Source: Myxococcales bacterium (GTDB lineage Bacteria; Myxococcota_A; Polyangia; Polyangiales; Polyangiaceae). From it: a stretch of DNA of 5,869 bases. The position numbers and the translations under genes are program-made. Positions 1 to 5,734 of the stretch are shown one piece after another. The notes beneath the pieces were generated by a model. The model ran no database searches. It worked only from the letters and a program-made list of their open reading frames with translations, and was not told where the DNA came from. How positions within the stretch are numbered: the stretch's first letter is position 1; the number at the start of each line of letters is the position of its first letter. Location of the stretch: NCBI GenBank assembly GCA_013298325.1, contig JAAFHJ010000332.1, forward strand, positions 1 through 5,869, read 5' to 3'.

Positions 1-12
1 CTAGATTTTGTG

Positions 13-51
13 GGTCACGCTGACGGGTCACGCTAACGGGCTGGTCACGCT
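13..51. repeat. Three short direct repeats (GGTCACGCT) at the 3' end of the ferritin-like gene
   Basis: The 9-mer GGTCACGCT occurs three times, at 13-21, 26-34 and 43-51 (AGCGTGACC on the minus strand). The copies start 13 and 17 bases apart. The last copy contains the TGA stop of the ferritin-like lipoprotein gene (45-47), so the other two lie just downstream of it. No T-tract or strong hairpin accompanies them, so they are not an obvious terminator. Whether they continue outside the window or bind a protein cannot be told. Confidence 0.6.
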
Positions 52-1427
52 GCCCTAGCGAGGACCGCGAGCATCCCGTCGAGGAGCGCGATCGCCTGCG
101 CCGCGGTCGGCATCCCCGCTCCCTCGGTGACCTCGGCACGATAACTCAGCGCCACCTCGCTCCGGAGCGCCTCCCGAGCCTCGGCGTAGGCCACATCCAT
201 CCGCCCCCGGGCGCGACGATCGAGCTTCGCGGTTGCCCACGCATCAATCGCCCACGAAAGCTCCGCATGGGCCGCTTCGTCGACAGCGATCCGTGCGAGC
301 GCCTGCGCGATCCGCGGATCGGTCGCCCGGGCCGCTTGAAAGGCGGCGACGGCAGCGCCGTAGCTCTCCCGAAGGCACCCTTCGACGCGATTTTCCATCG
401 CGATTTCCTCAATGCTCGGCACCGCCCGCGTCGGCTCTTCCACCGACGGGACCACTCCGCCGTGGCGCACAGCCAGCTTTGTCATCGTCGCCGCGTGGCG
501 CACCTCGTCGCGGCGGGCCTGACGGACGCGGTTCAACAAGCGCACCGGCGCGCCGTGGTGGGCGAGCTCGGCTTCCAGGCGCGCGAACGCATGCACCGCG
601 GCCGCTTCCAGGTAGGCAATCTTTGCGAGGAATTCCCCGAGGCTATCCTCGGTGCAGGCGGCGACCACCCCAAGCTCCTCGAAGCGCCGGCCTACCGCAC
701 AGCCGGGAGACGCCGCTTCGAGGAGCACCGTCTCGAGGACCGTGGCGGTGCCATCGGCGGCAACCGCGATTCGGCTCTGGACGATGTCGTCCCCGCTGCC
801 GCAGCCATGACCTTTTTGCAGCACCACCTCGACGCGGTCTTTCCCGACGAGACTCTTCGCCCCCGGGCAGACGGCGTAGTAACCGGCCGGGCGGAGCGCG
901 AGGGCGGCGGCGTGGGCGGTGCGGACCGGCGCGAGAAGCGCGCGTAGTTCGGCCTCGGTGCGGGCCGTCGTCAGGCCACCGGCATTCGAGGCGACGAAGA
1001 ACTCCGGGAGGAAGTCCCCCTGCCCCCAGCCGCTGTTCTCTTTCATCGCGGCGGCAAGGGCGGCGTCGCAGGCGGGGCGGTCGGTCGCGCTGGCACAAAG
1101 GGTGCCCTGGGCGGCGCGGGGCGTGGCGCCCGCATAGGTGAGTGCGTAGGCGTCGTAGCGGGCGGCGATGCCTAGGTCGGCGAGCGGTTCGTAGCCATTG
1201 GCGCCGCAGAGTTCGTCGGTGAAGGTCGGCGGGACGACGATCCGACCGCCGTCAACGCCCCCATCGACCGTGCTTCCGTCGGTAGTGCTTCCGTCGGCGC
1301 CGGTGCCCGAGTCGGCTCCATCGTAGGCGATCTCGCCACTGCATGCGCCGAGTGCGGCCGGAAGGCAGGCGGCCGAGGCGAAAAGGACCGATTGGGCGAG
1401 GCGGCGGAAGATCGGGGAAAGGCGCAT
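45..1427 (-). CDS. Lipoprotein with C-terminal ferritin-like di-iron domain
   Basis: The 460-aa product is probably exported and lipid-anchored. It has a basic N-terminus, a hydrophobic stretch (about 11-28) and a lipobox-like LGAC with the acceptor Cys at 29. A flexible Asp/Gly/Ser/Thr linker follows (about 36-61), then a cysteine-containing middle region (about 70-260; Cys 74, 111, 120, 187, 209, 243, 258) that I do not recognise. The C-terminal part (about 263-400) has the four-helix ferritin-like pattern: Glu274 in helix 1, E308xxH311 in helix 2, Glu345 or Glu349 in helix 3, and E384xxH387 in helix 4. These fit carboxylate/His di-iron ligands; substrate and reaction are unknown. The ATG at 1427 was chosen because the signal sequence begins there, although the frame stays open upstream to 2306. 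The upstream Shine-Dalgarno is weak. A terminator (1490-1518) separates it from the cytochrome genes, so it is probably transcribed alone from an unidentified promoter in 1428-1489. Confidence 0.85.
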   Translation of the reverse strand: MRLSPIFRRLAQSVLFASAACLPAALGACSGEIAYDGADSGTGADGSTTDGSTVDGGVDGGRIVVPPTFTDELCGANGYEPLADLGIAARYDAYALTYAGATPRAAQGTLCASATDRPACDAALAAAMKENSGWGQGDFLPEFFVASNAGGLTTARTEAELRALLAPVRTAHAAALALRPAGYYAVCPGAKSLVGKDRVEVVLQKGHGCGSGDDIVQSRIAVAADGTATVLETVLLEAASPGCAVGRRFEELGVVAACTEDSLGEFLAKIAYLEAAAVHAFARLEAELAHHGAPVRLLNRVRQARRDEVRHAATMTKLAVRHGGVVPSVEEPTRAVPSIEEIAMENRVEGCLRESYGAAVAAFQAARATDPRIAQALARIAVDEAAHAELSWAIDAWATAKLDRRARGRMDVAYAEAREALRSEVALSYRAEVTEGAGMPTAAQAIALLDGMLAVLARAA

Positions 1428-1489
1428 GGGACCCGAACAGCAATCGGTACGCCAACCCGACCTTCGCCGCCGGGAGTTCTCTGCAAACG

Positions 1490-1518
1490 AAAAAAACGCG
1501 GGCCTTTCGGTCCGCGTT
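1490..1518 (-). terminator. Rho-independent terminator after the cytochrome gene pair
   Basis: A 10-bp stem (1495-1504 with 1509-1518, one G-T wobble) encloses a 4-base loop (1505-1508). On the minus strand the hairpin runs directly into a seven-T tract (the A run at 1490-1496 on the plus strand), which gives the direction. It lies 50 bases past the stop of the MYXO-CTERM gene at 1568 and 63 bases before the start of the ferritin-like gene. Confidence 0.88.
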
Positions 1519-1537
1519 CTTGGGTCAGTGTGTGCCG

Positions 1538-1558
1538 TTGGCTCAGGGTCTGTGCCAA
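1538..1558. other. Small interrupted inverted repeat between stop codon and terminator
   Basis: TTGGC (1538-1542) pairs with GCCAA (1554-1558). Inside them, after a T/T mismatch, CAG (1544-1546) pairs with CTG (1550-1552) around a GGT loop. It sits in the 3' untranslated stretch of the minus-strand transcript, 20 bases before the terminator hairpin. It could be an RNA 3'-end element or chance pairing, as the stem is short. Confidence 0.4.
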
Positions 1559-1567
1559 AGCGCCCGA

Positions 1568-2068
1568 TCAGCGGCGACGGCGTGTGCGGCGCACGAGGAC
1601 GAGCGCCCCGGCGACAAGCCCGGCGACGGCGACCGCATCGGTCGGGCTGCCGGCGGCGTTGCAGCCGTATTCGACGTCGGGCGGCGTATCGGCGGGGGTC
1701 GTCCCTCCGTCGCCCGAGGAGGAGCCGGGGGCGTCGGGCGTGTTCGGGTCGCGACCGGCCACGAGCTCGTCGTAGTCGCCGGTGCCGTCGCCATCGACGT
1801 CCTTCGCCTCGGCCTTGTCGGAGTCGAGGGCGGCGTTGAGGCTGCTCGTGTTGTTGGCAGCGAGGCCGCGCGACATGAGGAACTTCCCAAAGAGGGTCGT
1901 CACGGTGCCGTTGCCGCCCGCGTTGGACGTGTGGCAAAGGGTGCAGGCGTAGGTCTTCGGCGAGCTCGTCTTCGACTTGAGCGCCCCGGGGAAGCCGGAG
2001 GTCGCGAAGGCGGGGGCGGCGACAGTGAGGACGAGGGCGCCGACGAAAGCTGCGAGCGGGGTGCGCAT
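1568..2068 (-). CDS. Secreted monoheme c-type protein with Asp-rich Ca-binding-like repeat and MYXO-CTERM tail
   Basis: The product is 166 aa. Residues 1-22 form a signal peptide with a likely cut after AFA. A single heme c site, C42-T-L-C45-H46, follows, then Gly51-Gly52 and LFGKF (59-63). Residues 89-112 carry a DxDGDGxxDxxEL..GxDPN segment like thrombospondin type-3 or EF-hand-type calcium loops. A Ser/Gly/Thr/Pro-rich linker leads to Cys136, a hydrophobic segment (about 143-159) and a terminal Arg cluster. That ending is the MYXO-CTERM layout, which in myxobacteria is known to direct sorting to the cell surface. I infer a surface-displayed monoheme electron carrier or heme-binding protein; redox function is unproven. 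The ATG at 2068 is preferred over the longer open frame because the signal peptide and a GAGG ribosome site fit it. It lies 8 bases after the barrel gene's stop, so the two are almost certainly co-transcribed. Confidence 0.87.
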   Translation of the reverse strand: MRTPLAAFVGALVLTVAAPAFATSGFPGALKSKTSSPKTYACTLCHTSNAGGNGTVTTLFGKFLMSRGLAANNTSSLNAALDSDKAEAKDVDGDGTGDYDELVAGRDPNTPDAPGSSSGDGGTTPADTPPDVEYGCNAAGSPTDAVAVAGLVAGALVLVRRTRRRR

Positions 2069-2073
2069 GGGGG

Positions 2074-2079
2074 ACCTCA
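2074..2079 (-). promoter_or_regulatory. Ribosome binding site of the MYXO-CTERM cytochrome gene, overlapping the upstream stop
   Basis: On the minus strand TGAGGT contains both the TGA stop of the barrel gene (2079-2077) and a GAGG Shine-Dalgarno core (2078-2075), six bases before the ATG at 2068. This decides the start and suggests translational coupling: ribosomes terminating on the barrel gene are placed at the next gene's initiation site. Confidence 0.7.
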
Positions 2080-3348
2080 CAGGTAGGCGTGGAGCTGAAG
2101 GAAGAGCGTGTTCGTCGCCGCCGCCTGTTCGCGGTGGATGAAGTCGATGCGGGCGTCGACGCGGGAGACGAAGTACCAGTGGACCGAGGCCCACGCGCCG
2201 TAGCCGGTGACGGCGTCGTTCGATTTGAAGTCCTGGTTGCGCGTTTCCAGGGTGCCGATGAGGTGGAGCCCCTGGATCGGCTCGTAGTCGGCCTGGGCGA
2301 GCCCAACGAGGGTGCTCTTGGCGTTCTGCCCCTTCGGCGAGAAGACGGCGACGTCGGCTTCTGCCATCACGACGAGCGGGCGGGCCGGCGACCAGCGGGC
2401 AAAAGCGCCGTGGGCCTGGCGGAAGGCGGGGCCGGTCGGGGCGGCGATGTCCCGCGAAGCGTGGGTGATCATCGACGAACCGCCGACGGTCAGGTTCTGT
2501 TTGAGGGCATACTCCAAGTAGCCGGCGTAGCCACGCGCCCGGTAGGCGTCCGGCGAGAGCTGGAAGTTGCCAGCAATCCCCATGATTTCCGTGCGGACCT
2601 TCTCCGAATTGTAGGCGAAGCTCACACCGTGCTGCTGGAACTTGTTGACGTCGGTCATCGTGTCCCGACGAACCCAGGAGTCATGCTCGATGATGCGCAG
2701 GCCGAACGGGAGGTTCATGCGCCCCGCCCGCAGGAGCATGTTCTTGTCTTCACCGATGTCGTAGCCGACCCAGTGGTGGCGGGAGACGAGGTGGAAGGAG
2801 CGGCCTTCCGCGGAGGAGCCGTCGCCGGTAATCCAGGTCGGGCCGCTCGCCGACGAATTGCCGCCGTCGTTCAAATAGTCGTGGGTATTCAGGTAGCCGA
2901 GGCTCGCGTTGAAGCGAAGGCGACCGGCGGTGTACTGGCCGATGACGTCGCTCTGCATATGAAGGAGGCGGCTGTCCTGCTTGGCGAAGCTGCCGTCCAT
3001 CGTCCGCAGGTAGGCGACGCGGGCGTCGACCTGAAGGAGGAGCGATTCGGGGAGCTTGAGGGCGCCAAAGGCGAATTCGGCCGCCTTCCCCGGGTCGACC
3101 GACTCGGGGTCTTTCCCGTCGTAGTGGGACTTCAGGAGCATTTCCCCGAGGGCGCGCCCGTACGGGGTGAGCAGGCTGCCGCCGGAAGGATCGGCGTGGC
3201 AGGCGGTACAGGCGGTGTACTCGCGGCGGATCATCCAGGCGTAGGCGTGCGCGTCTTTCGTGGCGAGGAGGCTCACGAGGAGGACGAGCGACGCCGTAAG
3301 CAGGCGAAACGCTGCGAAAAGCGGGCGGAGGCGAGCGGAGTACTTCAT
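2077..3348 (-). CDS. Outer-membrane beta-barrel with fused N-terminal monoheme cytochrome domain (Cyc2-like architecture)
   Basis: The product is 423 aa. A signal peptide (1-35, likely cut after AHA) precedes one heme c motif, C47-T-A-C50-H51, then PSGGSLLTPYGR (54-65). From about residue 100 to the end the sequence shows repeated short amphipathic stretches with alternating hydrophobic residues (for example 103-113, 142-152, 272-280, 361-370, 383-391, 397-405, 414-422). I count roughly 14 to 16 candidate strands, as in an outer-membrane barrel. LRAGRMNLPFGLR (206-218) resembles a segment common in porins, and the last residues end in an aromatic-containing strand. The fused cytochrome-porin Cyc2 of iron oxidisers has the same layout: one heme, an LTPFGR-like stretch after it, and a barrel of about this size. 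Whether this is a true Cyc2 relative or another heme-tagged porin family is open. It is the first gene of a pair with the MYXO-CTERM cytochrome. No clear Shine-Dalgarno precedes the ATG. Confidence 0.83.
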   Translation of the reverse strand: MKYSARLRPLFAAFRLLTASLVLLVSLLATKDAHAYAWMIRREYTACTACHADPSGGSLLTPYGRALGEMLLKSHYDGKDPESVDPGKAAEFAFGALKLPESLLLQVDARVAYLRTMDGSFAKQDSRLLHMQSDVIGQYTAGRLRFNASLGYLNTHDYLNDGGNSSASGPTWITGDGSSAEGRSFHLVSRHHWVGYDIGEDKNMLLRAGRMNLPFGLRIIEHDSWVRRDTMTDVNKFQQHGVSFAYNSEKVRTEIMGIAGNFQLSPDAYRARGYAGYLEYALKQNLTVGGSSMITHASRDIAAPTGPAFRQAHGAFARWSPARPLVVMAEADVAVFSPKGQNAKSTLVGLAQADYEPIQGLHLIGTLETRNQDFKSNDAVTGYGAWASVHWYFVSRVDARIDFIHREQAAATNTLFLQLHAYL

Positions 3349-3395
3349 GAAGGGTACGACGGCAGTGCGAGGGGGGAGTGAGGCGCTACGAAGCG

Positions 3396-3422
3396 AAAAA
3401 CGACCGGGTTACAGGCCCGGTC
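3396..3422 (-). terminator. Probable rho-independent terminator after rsfS
   Basis: GACCGGG (3402-3408) and CCCGGTC (3416-3422) form a perfect 7-bp stem around a 7-base loop. On the minus strand it is followed after one G by five T (A run 3396-3400 on the plus strand). It begins 14 bases after the rsfS stop and ends only 47 bases before the barrel gene's start codon. The short stem and T-tract make it moderate rather than strong. Confidence 0.72.
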
Positions 3423-3436
3423 CTCGCAGACTCGCG

Positions 3437-4060
3437 TCAGTCGGCGGCGCGCGCTTGCGACGCGGGGACCGGGAGGCGGGAAGCATCCATCCAGAGGCCG
3501 TCGAGGTCGTAGAGGCCGCGGGTCTCTTCTTGGAAGATGTGGACGACCACGTCGCCGAAGTCCATGAGCACCCATTGGGCATTCGGCAGGCCTTCGATGG
3601 AGATCGCACGGATTTCCTTCACACGGAGCGCAGCTTCAATCGCGCCGGCGAGGGCGGCGACCTGGCGCTCGCTGCGGCCGGTCATGAGGACGAGGAAGTC
3701 GGCGTAGTCGACCTTCCCGGCGACATCGAGGATCTCGATCCCGGCCGCTTTTTTGTCGAAGGCGGCGATAGCGACCTCCATCGCGGTGCGGCGCGCTTCA
3801 TCGCTCGCGACGCTTTCGAGGCGATCGACCTTGGCCTTCTTGCGGGCCGGCTCCTTGGGGGCGACCGGTGGCGTCGTCTTGGCAACGACGGCGCGGCGCT
3901 TTGCCGCTGCGACGATCTTCTCGGCGGTCGTCGCCGAGGAGGTGGTCTTTTTCGCCGTCTTTTTGGCGGTAGTCGCCCCAAGGGAGGCTCCATGGGAGGA
4001 GCGCAGTTTCGGCTTCGCAGCCGTGGTCTTGGAGGGGGTCGTCGTCTTCGTCGCGGCCAA
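3437..4060 (-). CDS. rsfS: Ribosomal silencing factor RsfS (Iojap/DUF143) with basic N-terminal extension
   Basis: RsfS binds ribosomal protein uL14 on the large subunit and blocks subunit joining when nutrients are short. The 207-aa product carries the family core at about 93-195: ILDVAGKVDYADFLVLMTG (110-128), SERQVAALA (130-138) and EGLPNAQWVLMDFGDVVVHI (156-175), then a QEETRGLYDLDGLW ending (177-190) that closely matches E. coli RsfS. E. coli RsfS is 105 aa. The extra ~90 residues are N-terminal and rich in Lys, Ala, Thr and Pro, so probably disordered and nucleic-acid-friendly. The TTG at 4060 was chosen because AAGGAG stands seven bases before it. A GTG at 4102 in the same frame would add 14 unconserved residues, and the ATG at 3781 lacks a ribosome site and would clip the core. 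nadD, the usual neighbour, is not in the window. A terminator follows the gene. Confidence 0.93.
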   Translation of the reverse strand: MAATKTTTPSKTTAAKPKLRSSHGASLGATTAKKTAKKTTSSATTAEKIVAAAKRRAVVAKTTPPVAPKEPARKKAKVDRLESVASDEARRTAMEVAIAAFDKKAAGIEILDVAGKVDYADFLVLMTGRSERQVAALAGAIEAALRVKEIRAISIEGLPNAQWVLMDFGDVVVHIFQEETRGLYDLDGLWMDASRLPVPASQARAAD

Positions 4061-4067
4061 AGGGGGG

Positions 4068-4073
4068 CTCCTT
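4068..4073 (-). promoter_or_regulatory. Shine-Dalgarno AAGGAG that selects a TTG start for rsfS
   Basis: The minus strand reads AAGGAG, seven bases, then TTG GCC GCG ACG AAG. It is the best ribosome site in the window and lies inside what would be coding sequence if the upstream GTG (4102) were used. It therefore argues for initiation at TTG 4060. Confidence 0.75.
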
Positions 4074-4272
4074 GAGAAAGTATTTCCTCGACCCCCAAGC
4101 ACACAATGCGACGGCGGCGGGATTTTCGCGCACCGTGGAACAATCGCCCCAGCGCGTCAACGGGGGAAAGCGCCAAAAGGGCAGAATTCCTGCGGGGCGA
4201 GCGCACTTGAAAGTCACATGCAACGCTCTGGAGGTCCGACCGATGGGCGTCATCGCCCGCGCCGCCGACGTT
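4074..4272. other. Gene-free leader region of rsfS
   Basis: I see no convincing gene here. The rsfS promoter is expected in this stretch. A TTGACG hexamer on the minus strand (4160-4155) could be a -35 box, but the position 17 bases on (CACGGT) is a poor -10, so I do not call it. A 5-bp hairpin, GGGCG-TCAT-CGCCC (4245-4258), lies between the repeat array and this leader. It has no T-tract on the minus strand and so is not a clear terminator for the kinase transcript. Confidence 0.4.
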
Positions 4273-4495
4273 CCGATCCCGAGATGCCCAAAACGCCTGT
4301 TTGCTGCCGCTTGGCCGATCCCAAGATGCCCGAAACGCCTGTTTGCAGCCGCTTCGCCGATCCCAAGATGCCCGAAACGCCTGTTTGCTGCCGCTTGGCC
4401 GATCGTTCGATGCCCGAAACGCCTGTTTGCTGCCGCTTGGCCGATCCCAAGATGCCCAAAACGCCTGTTTGCTGCCGCTTCGCCGATCCCGAGAT
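4273..4495. repeat. Five tandem 42-bp repeats plus a 13-bp partial copy
   Basis: Full units start at 4273, 4315, 4357, 4399 and 4441, and a partial unit runs 4483-4495. All begin CCGATC and share the core AAACGCCTGTTTGC. They differ at only a few sites: G or A after GATCCC, A or G before AAACGCC, GCAG in place of GCTG in unit 2, a TTGG or TTCG end, and a GTTCG variant in unit 4. There are no spacers, so this is a minisatellite-like array, not CRISPR. The period is 14 codons and the unit has no stop in any of six frames, which creates long spurious open frames on both strands. AAAC/GTTT forms a small dyad in each unit, and CTTGG-ccgatc-CCAAG forms a 5-bp hairpin at two junctions (1/2 and 4/5). 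The array begins 9 bases after the kinase stop. Its function is unknown. Confidence 0.95.
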
Positions 4496-4504
4496 CGCCG
4501 GGCG

Positions 4505-5734
4505 TCAGGTCTTTCGGCGGATCTGGGGGCGGGCCGGAAAGCGGCCGTCTTCAATGCGGGGCGTGTAGGCACGCGTCTCCGGCGCGATGGTCGGCTCCGA
4601 GCCTCGATCGGCGGGGATCCCTCGGGCAAGGGTCGGCGCGAGGCTGTCGGCGACGCTCGAGCCGGGAGAATGGGCCTCCGGGAGCTCGATTTCGCTGCTT
4701 CCGTCGCTATTCCAAACGGAAAACAGGAGGTTCACGTTCGGCGGCGGCGGGAGAGAGCCGGCGACCGTCGAGAGGACGACCGAATCGACGTCGTCGAGGT
4801 GCACCGTCGGCGGCCCCTCCGTCGGATGGATGCCCGGCTCCCAGTGCTGGGCCTCGTGGAGGGCGCCGTCGAGGGCCTCGACGAAGGCGGCCATGGATGG
4901 GTAACGGTGGCTCGGCTCAAAGGCGAGCGCGTGATCGAACACCTCGAGGACGTTCGGCGGCGCGACCAACCCAAAGCTTGCCGCCGGCGGGAGCGGCTGG
5001 AGGGTGCGCATCAGGAGTTCGGCTTCCGTGTCGCCGGCCCGGATCGGTTTCCCGCGAAGCAACGAGAGCGCCGTCGCCGCGAGCGCCCATTGGTCCGAAT
5101 GGGGGCCGACCCCTTGCGCCTTCCGGCCGAGCCCGGCGCGCGCCTGCTCCGGCGGGAGGAACGCGGGCGTTCCGAGGACGCCCGACAGCGGCGCCTGCTC
5201 ATCGAGGAGAGCGATCCCGAAGTCGAGGAGGCGGATTCGCCCCGGATAGAACCAGGGGAAATCGCTCGCACAAAGGAAGATGTTCGCCGGCTTTACGTCC
5301 CGGTGGACGAGGCCGACGGCGTGCGCTTCGGCAAGCACCTCGGCGACCGCCCGCGTGATCGACGTCGCCTCCCGCCAGCCGAGCGACGGCTCCTTGCCGC
5401 GGACGATCCCGTCGAGGGTGCGCCCGGTGAGTAGCTCCATCACGAGGAACGGGCAGCCGTCGGGGAGGAAGCCGTCGTCGAGGACGGAAACAATTCCGGG
5501 ATGATGGACCTGGTTGGCGACCGCCCCTTCGCGCAAGAACGCGGCAACCAAACGATCGCCGCCGTCGCCGCTCGCGAGCTCGTCGTGAAGGATCTTGATC
5601 GCGACGCGGTGGCCGTTCCGATGGGTGGCGCTGTAGACGGCCGCACTCCCGCCGACACCGATGAGGGCGTCGATGTACCAGCGATCGGCGATCTCCGCCC
5701 CAACCCGAGCAGCCAGCCCCTGCGCGCTTGTCAT
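4505..5734 (-). CDS. Hanks-type serine/threonine protein kinase with low-complexity C-terminal tail
   Basis: The 409-aa product has a full catalytic core at about 19-290. Visible elements are the glycine loop GVGGSAAVY (26-34), VAIK with Lys47, a likely helix-C Glu69, catalytic loop HRDVKPAN (144-151), DFG (171-173), GTPAF (188-192), PPE in place of APE (194-196), SDQW (213-216) and a late Arg277. With Lys, HRD and DFG all present it should be active, phosphorylating Ser/Thr with ATP. Residues about 152-167 form a slightly enlarged segment between HRD and DFG. The tail (about 295-409) is rich in Pro, Ser, Glu and Asp and has no recognisable sensor domain. No transmembrane segment is seen, so it is likely cytosolic. 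The ATG at 5734 lacks a clear Shine-Dalgarno, but no better in-frame start precedes the glycine loop. Substrates are unknown. A 42-bp repeat array follows the stop. Confidence 0.93.
   Translation of the reverse strand: MTSAQGLAARVGAEIADRWYIDALIGVGGSAAVYSATHRNGHRVAIKILHDELASGDGGDRLVAAFLREGAVANQVHHPGIVSVLDDGFLPDGCPFLVMELLTGRTLDGIVRGKEPSLGWREATSITRAVAEVLAEAHAVGLVHRDVKPANIFLCASDFPWFYPGRIRLLDFGIALLDEQAPLSGVLGTPAFLPPEQARAGLGRKAQGVGPHSDQWALAATALSLLRGKPIRAGDTEAELLMRTLQPLPPAASFGLVAPPNVLEVFDHALAFEPSHRYPSMAAFVEALDGALHEAQHWEPGIHPTEGPPTVHLDDVDSVVLSTVAGSLPPPPNVNLLFSVWNSDGSSEIELPEAHSPGSSVADSLAPTLARGIPADRGSEPTIAPETRAYTPRIEDGRFPARPQIRRKT

Noticed and set aside
1428..2306. The ferritin-like gene's frame stays open upstream to 2306, giving a possible 753-aa protein.
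   Set aside because: The extra part overlaps the two well-supported cytochrome genes and a terminator, reads as Arg/Pro/Ser-rich low complexity, and would bury the signal peptide and lipobox in mid-protein.
2089..3381. A 430-codon plus-strand open frame antisense to the barrel gene.
   Set aside because: The minus strand has a signal peptide, heme motif and strand pattern. The plus frame has no recognisable domain and is a typical GC-rich shadow.
4132..4160. Sigma70-type promoter for rsfS with -35 TTGACG.
   Set aside because: The -35 is good, but no acceptable -10 lies 16 to 18 bases downstream.
4245..4258. Terminator for the kinase transcript.
   Set aside because: The 5-bp GGGCG/CGCCC hairpin has no T-tract on the minus strand.
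4273..4495. CRISPR-like array.
   Set aside because: The 42-bp units are directly contiguous with no unique spacers, and no cas genes are present.
4072..5434. Long plus-strand open frames across the repeat array and the kinase gene.
   Set aside because: They lie antisense to a kinase with all catalytic motifs, are Arg/Ser/Pro-rich, and are kept open by high GC and by a repeat unit lacking stops in every frame.
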